Source: Novosphingobium sp. UBA6722
GTDB taxonomy: Bacteria > Pseudomonadota > Alphaproteobacteria > Sphingomonadales > Sphingomonadaceae
NCBI GenBank assembly: GCA_002454125.1
Contig: DKII01000079.1
Coordinates: 659 to 6,113, forward strand
Reading direction: 5' to 3'
DNA length: 5,455 nt
Shown here one piece after another: positions 1-5,066 of this stretch. The translations under genes were made by a program, and so were the position numbers. The notes beneath the pieces are model-generated. The model made no database searches, was not told the DNA's origin, and saw only the letters and a list, made by a program, of their open reading frames with translations. Each line of letters opens with the position of its first letter. Position 1 is the first letter of the stretch.

Positions 1-565
1 GAACCGCCCGGGCATCACCCGCCGCGACTATCCGACGGTCGATGGCTTCATGGCCTCGGAAGTCTACTTCGAGAACGTCGCCATTCCGGGCGAGGCTCTG
101 CTGACCGGCGGGATCGACCTGATCGAGCGCGTGGTTGACGAAGCCACGGTCGCGGTCTGCGCCGAAGCCTCTGGCATTGCCCGCACGATGGTGAACCAGA
201 CGGTCGAGTACACCAAGCAGCGCAAGCAGTTCGGCCAGCCGATCGGCAAGTTCCAGGTCCTGCAGCACCGCATGAGCGACATGTTCGTCGAGGCTGAGCA
301 GGTCTCCTCGATGGCGCTGATGGGCACGCTGAAGCTTGATGAAGCCGCTGACGCTCGCAAGGCTGCCGTCTCGATGGCCAAGGCCAAGGTCGGCAAGAGC
401 CTGAAGTTCGTCGGCCAGAACGCGATCCAGACCCACGGCGGCATCGGCATCACCATGGAGCTGGCGATCGGCCACTACTTCAAGCGCGGGACGATGATCG
501 AAGGCCAGTTCGGCTCGATCGACCATCACCTCGATCGCTTCGAAGCGCTGTCCTACCCGGCCTAA
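1..565 (+). CDS. Acyl-CoA dehydrogenase, C-terminal part (5' end outside window)
   Basis: The last 187 residues of an FAD-dependent acyl-CoA dehydrogenase, which introduces the alpha,beta double bond into an acyl-CoA and passes electrons to ETF. The frame is open from base 2 and ends in TAA at 563-565; family members are about 380 residues, so roughly half is missing. Fragment residues 1-30 are the end of the middle beta domain (VYFENVAIPGE). The rest is the C-terminal helical domain, with the signature RKQFGQPIGKFQVLQHRMSDM-like segment at 74-94 (R74, F77-G78, Q88-H89) and QTHGGIGITMEL at 143-154. The ending HYFKR...FGS..HHL (158-177) resembles what I remember of pimeloyl-CoA dehydrogenase small-subunit (PimD-like) proteins. 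By eye, the position of the MCAD catalytic glutamate (YEGT) is Gly171, so this may be the non-catalytic partner of a heteromer or use another base. The substrate cannot be read from this part. It converges with the receptor gene. Confidence 0.93.
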   Translation, partial: NRPGITRRDYPTVDGFMASEVYFENVAIPGEALLTGGIDLIERVVDEATVAVCAEASGIARTMVNQTVEYTKQRKQFGQPIGKFQVLQHRMSDMFVEAEQVSSMALMGTLKLDEAADARKAAVSMAKAKVGKSLKFVGQNAIQTHGGIGITMELAIGHYFKRGTMIEGQFGSIDHHLDRFEALSYPA

Positions 566-569
566 ACGA

Positions 570-595
570 TCAACCCGCGCCGAAGGTGCGGTTGA
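570..595. terminator. Hairpin between convergent gene ends, possible bidirectional terminator
   Basis: The arms TCAACCCGCGCC (570-581) and GGTGCGGTTGA (585-595) pair over 11 positions, with one bulged C, one G-T wobble and a GAA loop. The stem begins 5 bases after the acyl-CoA dehydrogenase stop codon and covers the final codons and stop of the receptor gene on the other strand. On the plus strand it is preceded by TAAACGA; on the minus strand it is followed by TCGTTTA. Neither is a proper U-tract, so efficient intrinsic termination is uncertain. No other terminator is visible at this junction. Confidence 0.4.
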
Positions 596-2699
596 CCGAG
601 AGCGTCACCGCGGCGTGCGCGTCGCGGTGGCGGAACTCGACTGCCGAGGCCAGCGTCTGGCGCCGGTCCGGATCGAAGAACGTCCGCTGCCGCTGGCCCG
701 CGACGTCGAACACGTTCTCGACATCCAGGCGGATCGTGGTCTTCTTGTCGGGGCGGAATTCGGCAAAGGCGATACCGAACGGGCCGGAGTTGAAGAACCG
801 GTCGATCTCGTTGATGCGGTAGACCGTGCTGGTCGCCTCGCGGAAGACCTGCAGGCCATAGGACCACTGCCCCGCATCGCGGCGCAGCTCCGCGCTCCAG
901 TTCCAGGACGGGCGGAAGCCGCTCCACGGGCGTTCCTGCCCGGTCAGCGGATCGCGCACCGAATGCTCCTGCCAGCCGCCGGTCAGCTTGAGCCGGGTGC
1001 CCTTGAGGCCCAGCGTGTCGAGCGGGGCATCAAACGTCCCCTGCACGAACTTGCGAGTGCCCGAGCCAATATTGCCCGGCGCGTCAAAGCCCTCGGGCGT
1101 CAGGATCCGGTCCTGCAGGTCGCTGGCCCAGTCATATCCCGCTTCCAGCCGCACCTGGCCCTTGCCCAGCACCGGCCGCTCCACCGTCAGCCGCGCTTCC
1201 CAGGTCCGCTGCGGTCGCAGGTTGGCATTGCCGCCGTTGACCCGGTCATTCGCCAGCTCGGCCGCCGAGATGAAGTCGTAGAAATTGAGCTGCGCCACCT
1301 GTCGCCGCATCGAAGCCTGGACATGCCAGCCGCCCCCGGCCTTCCAGTCAAGCGTCATGCCTGGCTTGAAGAACTTCAGCGAGCGTTCCGCGCTGGTATC
1401 GCCGCTGACCGTCAGCTTGGAAACTTCGAAGGCCAGCGTCGTATCGAGCCGCAGCGAGGGCGTCAGCTGGCGGCCCAGGTTGACGTAGCTCTCGCTGCGC
1501 AGCTCATCCACCGTCGCCCGGTCGATCGGCAGGTCGATCTGGTTGCGTGCGCCATTGGGGCCCAGCAGGAACAGGTCGGTCGCGTTGGTCAGCTTGTTAT
1601 AGGCCACCTCGCTCCCCAGCTCGAACGCGAAGCCCGCCATCTTGGGATGGGTCCAGGTCAGCCGCCCCAGCACCTCGTCATAGCGCGAGGTCGTGTTCTG
1701 CTCGAACCCGCCGACCACTTGATCGTTCAGCCGGGTGAAATAGGCATCGAAATCATCGCGCTCGCGCCGGTTGGCCAGGGCCACGAACTTGATCGCCCCG
1801 CCGCCCAGCGGCCGCGTCACGTCGCCGCCGATCTCGAAGCGCTTGGGGCTGTAATCCTGCGTCAGCCGGTCATCACGCTGCGGGCCATTGAGCGGCGTGA
1901 CGTGGTTGTACTGCTGCAGCTCGAACCCGCCCGGGGCATAGCGCAGGTTGAAGTGCGCCGATTTGTTCGCGCCGCCATCGTGCGCCCAGCTCGCCGCGAA
2001 GGCCGGGTTGCGCTCGGTAATCTCGTTGCGCTTGTCGCGCCGCTCCAGCAGCACGCCGTCGCTCGCCCGGCGGACTTCGTCGAAACCGATCTCGGTCTGC
2101 GCCCGCCGTCCGCTCTCGGCCGAAAGGTTGAAGGTTGATTGGCCGCTGCGGATCACCACCGCGCCTTCCAGGTTGGGCGTCGCCCGCCCGTCGTGCAGCC
2201 GGGTCACGCTGGCCTTGAGATTGCCGTCGATCCCGCCGGCCTTGGTGGTGACCACGTTGAGCACCTGGCTGCGGCCCGCAAAGTCAGAGCCATAGACATC
2301 GCCCGGCGCCACCTCGATCCGCAGCACGCGCCGCGCGGGGATCCGGGCGAGTTGGGCCGCCAGTGCATCGGATTTTGACGAGGCGCGCGCGCCGTTGAAC
2401 ACCACGTTGCCGGCCGCGCCGCTGAACCCGCGGACCTCACCGTCCGCCTCCTCGATCGCAAAGCCCGGCACGCGGCGCACCATGTCGAGCGCGGTGGTGG
2501 GCGAAAAGGCGGCGAAGAAGGCCGGCTGATAGACCTTGGCCCGCCCGGCGCTCTCACCGTCCGAAACGGCGGCACTGGCCACTTCGGCATTCGGTTCGTA
2601 GGTTGTTTCGGCAATGGCCGGCGCGGCGCAGGCCAGCAGGCCGATCCACAGCGGCAGCGGCGCATGGCGCAGCCGCGCGGCAGGGGTCTTCACGAACAT
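570..2699 (-). CDS. TonB-dependent outer-membrane receptor
   Basis: A 709-residue outer-membrane receptor of the TonB-dependent type, expected to import a ligand (iron chelate, carbohydrate or other nutrient, not identifiable here) using TonB-ExbBD energy. Residues 1-30 form a signal peptide with basic residues, a hydrophobic core WIGLLACAAPAIA and cleavage after AIA30. LLAC at 21-24 loosely resembles a lipobox, but signal peptidase I cleavage fits better. The plug domain spans about 55-153: DMVRRVPGF (72-80), GNVVFNGARASSKS (97-110), RIPARRVLRIEV (119-130) and VLNVVTTK (146-153). The remainder is rich in alternating aromatic/polar strands of a beta-barrel and ends VNRTFGAG. No N-terminal STN signalling domain is present and I see no convincing TonB box. 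The ATG follows GGGAG with 8-nt spacing. Three flanking minus-strand genes lie upstream, but a 233-bp gap suggests its own transcription unit. Confidence 0.88.
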   Translation of the reverse strand: MFVKTPAARLRHAPLPLWIGLLACAAPAIAETTYEPNAEVASAAVSDGESAGRAKVYQPAFFAAFSPTTALDMVRRVPGFAIEEADGEVRGFSGAAGNVVFNGARASSKSDALAAQLARIPARRVLRIEVAPGDVYGSDFAGRSQVLNVVTTKAGGIDGNLKASVTRLHDGRATPNLEGAVVIRSGQSTFNLSAESGRRAQTEIGFDEVRRASDGVLLERRDKRNEITERNPAFAASWAHDGGANKSAHFNLRYAPGGFELQQYNHVTPLNGPQRDDRLTQDYSPKRFEIGGDVTRPLGGGAIKFVALANRRERDDFDAYFTRLNDQVVGGFEQNTTSRYDEVLGRLTWTHPKMAGFAFELGSEVAYNKLTNATDLFLLGPNGARNQIDLPIDRATVDELRSESYVNLGRQLTPSLRLDTTLAFEVSKLTVSGDTSAERSLKFFKPGMTLDWKAGGGWHVQASMRRQVAQLNFYDFISAAELANDRVNGGNANLRPQRTWEARLTVERPVLGKGQVRLEAGYDWASDLQDRILTPEGFDAPGNIGSGTRKFVQGTFDAPLDTLGLKGTRLKLTGGWQEHSVRDPLTGQERPWSGFRPSWNWSAELRRDAGQWSYGLQVFREATSTVYRINEIDRFFNSGPFGIAFAEFRPDKKTTIRLDVENVFDVAGQRQRTFFDPDRRQTLASAVEFRHRDAHAAVTLSVNRTFGAG

Positions 2700-2707
2700 C
2701 GGTCATT

Positions 2708-2712
2708 CTCCC
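2708..2712 (-). promoter_or_regulatory. Ribosome binding site of the receptor gene
   Basis: GGGAG on the minus strand, separated from the ATG at 2699 by 8 nt (AATGACCG). It fixes the receptor start just ahead of a good signal peptide. The same GGGAG-N8-ATG arrangement precedes the SDR gene. Confidence 0.7.
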
Positions 2713-2797
2713 ATTGCCCGAGCGCGCGAGCCCCTGCGCCGCGACGGGCAATCCATCCAACTCACCGCCCTCCCCACAAGGCGGCCTCCTGGATGCG

Positions 2798-2826
2798 GGC
2801 CTAGGCTCCGCGAGGGAGCCCGGGCC
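2798..2826. other. GC-rich hairpin upstream of the receptor gene
   Basis: The arms GGCTCC (2804-2809) and GGAGCC (2815-2820) pair perfectly around the loop GCGAG. After one mismatch the stem continues with GGCCT (2798-2802) against GGGCC (2822-2826), the T-G being a wobble. No T-run follows on either strand, so it is a poor intrinsic terminator. It lies about 100 bp before the receptor start, downstream of the membrane-protein gene on the same strand. It could be a 5'-leader structure, an operator or a Rho-assisted stop; the sequence does not decide. The rest of the 233-bp gap (2700-2932) shows no convincing sigma-70 promoter. Confidence 0.4.
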
Positions 2827-2932
2827 AATGAAGTTCGACCAAAGTCCTTCGTCCCCGACCAACCGCCGTCACAGATCGGCGAGCGGATTCTGCCTCATCC
2901 ATTTCGGGCCATCAGCCACCCGGCCTGCGGCT

Positions 2933-3367
2933 TCAATCGCTGCGCCGTAGCGCCAGCCACAGGAACAGCACCAGCAGCGGCAGGCTGACCAGATCGCCAT
3001 AATGCGCCGGCGGGTGGTGCCCGCCTGGCGGCGTGTGCGCGATCCAGGCTGACCAGCTCAGCACCAGCCGCTCACCCAGCGCAATCAGCAGGAACAGCGG
3101 CACCAGCGCGCGATAGCGCAGCCCCACCGCGATGCAGGCCAGGCCATGGGCGATCTGGGTGGCCCCGGCCCAGGCTGCCATCGCGCGGATCCGGGCGAAG
3201 TCGCTGCTCATGTCGACCCCGCCGATCGTCCCGATCCCGCCATCCGGCGCAAAGGCATGGATCAGCCCCGGCACCGCCATCAGCACCCCGTAGAGCACCA
3301 GGAACCACGCCGCCGCGCGCGATCCACCTGCGCCGCCGGGATCGGGCGGCAACAACCGCGCGATCAC
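2933..3367 (-). CDS. Small four-helix inner-membrane protein, function unknown
   Basis: A 144-residue hydrophobic protein. Four membrane helices can be read at about 19-40 (AAAWFLVLYGVLMAVPG), 63-83 (MAAWAGATQIAHGLACIAVG), 87-105 (ALVPLFLLIALGERLVLSW) and 124-140 (YGDLVSLPLLVLFLWLAL). Between helices 3 and 4 is a His/Pro-rich loop HTPPGGHHPPAHYGD (111-125), with four histidines that might bind a metal (inference). The layout recalls small uncharacterised DUF4345-like membrane proteins, but I cannot confirm that. I chose the GTG at 3367-3365 because GAGG (3377-3374) stands 6 nt before it. A GTG at 3379 overlapping the SDR stop (GTGA) would add four residues. The open frame runs further upstream, but there it is only the SDR gene in another frame. 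The 8-nt gap to the SDR stop implies co-transcription and probably translational coupling. Confidence 0.75.
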   Translation of the reverse strand: MIARLLPPDPGGAGGSRAAAWFLVLYGVLMAVPGLIHAFAPDGGIGTIGGVDMSSDFARIRAMAAWAGATQIAHGLACIAVGLRYRALVPLFLLIALGERLVLSWSAWIAHTPPGGHHPPAHYGDLVSLPLLVLFLWLALRRSD

Positions 3368-3375
3368 GCCTTGCC

Positions 3376-4152
3376 TCACGCGTTGCGCGCCATCAGCCCG
3401 CCATCGACCGGGATCGTCACTCCGGTGATATAGCTGGCAGCCGGCAAGCACAGGCTCAGCGTCATGTGCGCCACTTCCTCGGGCTGGCCATAGCGGCGCA
3501 GCGCGGTGCGGCGGTGGGCGAAGACCTGCTTGTCGGCCTCGCTGACCTTCTCGGTCATGCCGGTCATGATCGGGCCTGGGCAGATCGCGTTGACGGTGAT
3601 CCCCTCCTTGCCCAGCTCCACCGCCAGCGCGCGGGTGAGGCCCGTCACCCCGGCCTTGGCCGCGGCATAGGGGCTGTTGCGCGAGGTTGCCCCCAGCGCC
3701 TCGGTGCTGGCGATGTTGACGATCCGGGGGGAGGATGACAGCCGCAGATGCGGCAGCGCCGCGCGGATCATCCGCTGGTGCGCGGTCAGCAGGACCGAGA
3801 CCGCCCGGTCCCACACCAGGTCATAATGCTCCTCATCATCGATCGGGCAGAACGAACTGACCCCGGCATTGTTGACCAGCACGTCCAGCCCGCCAAAGGC
3901 CGCCGCGACATCGCCCACCACGGCGCGGATCGCTTGCGCATCGGTCACATCCAGCACCCAGGCCCGCGCCGAATGACCACCCGCGCGCAGCTCTGCCGCA
4001 ATGTCCTCGATTGGTGTTCCGGCCAGGTCCGTCAGCGCCACATGCGCCCCCTCGGCCGCAAAGACCTCGGCCGTCGCCCGCCCCATCCCGCTGCCTGCGC
4101 CGGTCACCAGCACGACTTTGCCGGCGACTGATCGGCTGAGTTCTGTGGTCAT
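3376..4152 (-). CDS. SDR-family NAD(P)-dependent oxidoreductase
   Basis: A 258-residue classical short-chain dehydrogenase/reductase, interconverting an alcohol and a ketone (or a related pair) with a nicotinamide cofactor in the cytoplasm. The cofactor motif TGAGSGMG is at 17-24. Asp42 at the end of strand beta-2 (ALTDLAG) favours NAD(H) over NADP(H). NNAG is at 94-97, catalytic Ser149 in NIAS, Tyr162 and Lys166 in YAAAK, CPGPIMTGM at 191-199 and the C-terminal GVTIPVDGG. The length is typical. The helix usually carrying the fourth catalytic residue reads SVLLTAHQ; by eye Leu121 replaces the usual Asn of VNLxG, which could reduce or alter activity. The ATG at 4152 follows GGGAG-N8. The membrane-protein gene follows 8 nt after the stop. 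The substrate cannot be predicted from sequence alone. Confidence 0.92.
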   Translation of the reverse strand: MTTELSRSVAGKVVLVTGAGSGMGRATAEVFAAEGAHVALTDLAGTPIEDIAAELRAGGHSARAWVLDVTDAQAIRAVVGDVAAAFGGLDVLVNNAGVSSFCPIDDEEHYDLVWDRAVSVLLTAHQRMIRAALPHLRLSSSPRIVNIASTEALGATSRNSPYAAAKAGVTGLTRALAVELGKEGITVNAICPGPIMTGMTEKVSEADKQVFAHRRTALRRYGQPEEVAHMTLSLCLPAASYITGVTIPVDGGLMARNA

Positions 4153-4156
4153 TGTT

Positions 4157-4185
4157 CACGCTCCCGCTTGTTTGGCGGGAGTGTG
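4157..4185 (-). promoter_or_regulatory. Hairpin holding the SDR Shine-Dalgarno
   Basis: CTCCCGC (4161-4167) and GCGGGAG (4175-4181) form a perfect 7-bp inverted repeat around a 7-nt loop. After one mismatch, 3 more pairs follow (CAC 4157-4159 with GTG 4183-4185). In the minus-strand mRNA the downstream arm contains the GGGAG Shine-Dalgarno (4165-4161) that lies 8 nt before the SDR ATG, so folding would block ribosome access. As DNA it could instead be a dyad bound by a repressor. No T-run follows on either strand, so it is not an obvious terminator for the small gene upstream. The inverted repeat is directly visible; its role is inferred. Confidence 0.5.
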
Positions 4186-4230
4186 GCGTGTGGGAGGGGC
4201 GGTGTCGAGCGGGTGGTGCGCGGAGCGGCG

Positions 4231-4425
4231 CTACCACTTGCCCCCGGCATCCTCGATCGCCTTCAACAAGGCGCGCTTGGACGCGGTGCGGCGCTGGCCG
4301 GGGTTGCGGGGCAGATCAGGTTCGGCAAGTTCCGCGCGGCGCTTGGCCAAGGCAGCACTGAACGCCGGGAAATCCACCCGGCGCCCGGCCCACTCCCGAT
4401 CAATCTTCAAGCGCTTCGATGCCAT
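4231..4425 (-). CDS. 64-residue basic protein, partner of the nucleotidyltransferase gene
   Basis: I do not recognise this family. The protein begins MASKRLKIDREW and ends with a likely helix KRALLKAIEDAGGKW (50-64). It has 16 Lys/Arg and 8 Asp/Glu (net about +8), a proline-containing linker PDLPRNPGQRR (36-46) in the middle, and no signal peptide or membrane helix. The start at 4425 lies inside the nucleotidyltransferase gene, overlapping its last 26 bases in another frame, with only a weak GGG-type ribosome site (GATGGGCGATC before the ATG). An in-frame ATG at 4494 would overlap by 95 bases and its extra residues would be an out-of-frame reading of the conserved end of the upstream gene, so I reject it. 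The tight overlap argues for a real, translationally coupled gene. Its basic character would suit nucleic-acid or protein binding (inference). Confidence 0.6.
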   Translation of the reverse strand: MASKRLKIDREWAGRRVDFPAFSAALAKRRAELAEPDLPRNPGQRRTASKRALLKAIEDAGGKW

Positions 4426-4960
4426 GATCGCCCATCGTCTCTTCGCGGATGCGGCGTTCAAGATACACGAGGTCAATCGAAGGGTGAAGCGCAAACAACT
4501 TGCGCGCCTGATCCAGCCTGTCAGCCGCCGTGCCAGATGCCCACTGCCCCATCCGGTCGGCGATCAAGTCTTCGACCGAAATCAGCACAAAATCGCCGTC
4601 GTCGGAAAAGTTCTCGACCAGCACCAGCATGTTGCGCGCGACGTTGCCGTCCATTGGCACTTCGGCCACCACCTCAAAGCCCAGCTTGAGTTCGGGATGG
4701 ACCCAGCCCTTCAGCATCTGCCCTGCCCCGGCCGGTCGAACGAAGCCGGCGCGGACCATCTCTTCCTCCAGGGCATCCTGGCGCGGCGTGCACAGATCGA
4801 AATCACCGGTTGAGATCGCGCTGCTTGACCAGAACTCTGCCGCCGCCCCACCAACCAGCACCGGCCGCTGCAAACCCCGCCGATGCATTACCATACTGAT
4901 CCGCGCCAGCAAGCGCAGCGCGGCTTCGAATTCAGGGCGATAGGGGGAAGCGGGGGGCAT
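4400..4960 (-). CDS. Nucleotidyltransferase-fold protein (DUF6036/AbiEii-like)
   Basis: A 186-residue protein with the core signature of the polymerase-beta-like nucleotidyltransferase superfamily. The Gly-Gly motif VLVGGAAAEF is at 34-43, the metal-binding Asp pair in GDFDL is Asp53 and Asp55, and a candidate third carboxylate is Glu96 in LGFEVV. These are followed by a helical segment EDLIADRMGQWASG (130-143) and RLDQARKLF (148-156), which I associate with DUF6036/AbiEii-type proteins. Such proteins transfer nucleotides to RNA, protein or small molecules; several relatives are toxins or antitoxins, while many are uncharacterised. The ATG at 4960 is the first start after an in-frame TAA at 4972-4970, and no Shine-Dalgarno precedes it. 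Its 3' end overlaps the 64-residue gene by 26 bases. It is divergent from uvrB and shares a 106-bp upstream region containing a LexA box. Target and biological role are unknown. Confidence 0.8.
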   Translation of the reverse strand: MPPASPYRPEFEAALRLLARISMVMHRRGLQRPVLVGGAAAEFWSSSAISTGDFDLCTPRQDALEEEMVRAGFVRPAGAGQMLKGWVHPELKLGFEVVAEVPMDGNVARNMLVLVENFSDDGDFVLISVEDLIADRMGQWASGTAADRLDQARKLFALHPSIDLVYLERRIREETMGDHGIEALED

Positions 4961-4966
4961 GTGGCG

Positions 4967-4994
4967 AGGTTAGCCGGTGTGGTTGGCGGCGCAA
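4967..4994 (-). promoter_or_regulatory. Candidate promoter of the nucleotidyltransferase gene
   Basis: On the minus strand TTGCGC (4994-4989) and TAACCT (4972-4967) are separated by 16 bp, giving partial matches to the -35 and -10 boxes. The -10 element ends 6 bases before the ATG at 4960, so transcription would begin at or next to the start codon. This agrees with the lack of a ribosome site there. The match is modest and the assignment is inferred. Confidence 0.35.
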
Positions 4995-5030
4995 GGGTGT
5001 CTCGGTGCGGGTCTCACGCAACTCGCCCCA

Positions 5031-5059
5031 TTGCGGAACAGCCCGTGAACGGCCATATC
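5031..5059 (+). promoter_or_regulatory. Candidate uvrB promoter
   Basis: TTGCGG (5031-5036) and CATATC (5054-5059) are spaced by 17 bp, with the LexA box lying in the spacer. The -10 box is a weak match (ATA only); TATCAC at 5056-5061 is an alternative with 19-bp spacing. Either way transcription would start close to the ATG at 5067, and no clear Shine-Dalgarno lies ahead of that ATG. The position over the operator suits LexA repression. Confidence 0.4.
5036..5050. promoter_or_regulatory. LexA (SOS) operator of uvrB
   Basis: GAACAGCCCGTGAAC is an exact GAAC-N7-GAAC direct repeat, the LexA-binding sequence known from Rhodobacter, Caulobacter and other alphaproteobacteria. It lies 16 bp before the uvrB start codon and between the candidate -35 and -10 boxes, where bound LexA would block transcription until DNA damage. 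uvrB belongs to the SOS regulon in many bacteria. The site is 75 bp from the divergent nucleotidyltransferase start and might influence that gene as well. Confidence 0.85.
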
Positions 5060-5066
5060 ACGCGCC

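Noticed and set aside
615..2138. A 507-codon open frame on the plus strand opposite the receptor gene.
   Set aside because: It is antisense to a clearly coding, domain-bearing gene. Its product is Arg/Pro/Ala/His-rich with no recognisable motif, as expected for the complementary frame of GC-rich codons.
2836..2862. Direct repeat CGACCAA at 2836-2842 and 2856-2862, 20 bp apart, upstream of the receptor gene.
   Set aside because: A 7-base repeat within about 230 bp is expected by chance, and no promoter element is placed to make it a convincing operator.
3368..3814. N-terminal extension of the membrane-protein frame, giving a 293-residue protein.
   Set aside because: The extra residues are Gly/Pro/Arg-rich and are read out of frame through the well-conserved SDR gene; a good ribosome site precedes the GTG at 3367.
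4154..4168. GTTC before the SDR start considered as half of a GTTC-N7-GTTC LexA site.
   Set aside because: The second half after 7 bases reads CGCT, so there is no second repeat.
4426..4494. Longer version (87 residues) of the small basic protein.
   Set aside because: The added residues come from an out-of-frame reading of the conserved end of the nucleotidyltransferase gene, and the overlap would grow to 95 bases.
4001..4813. A 270-codon plus-strand open frame across the SDR, small gene and nucleotidyltransferase gene.
   Set aside because: It lies antisense to three better-supported genes, has no recognisable domain, and its composition is typical of shadow frames in high-GC DNA.
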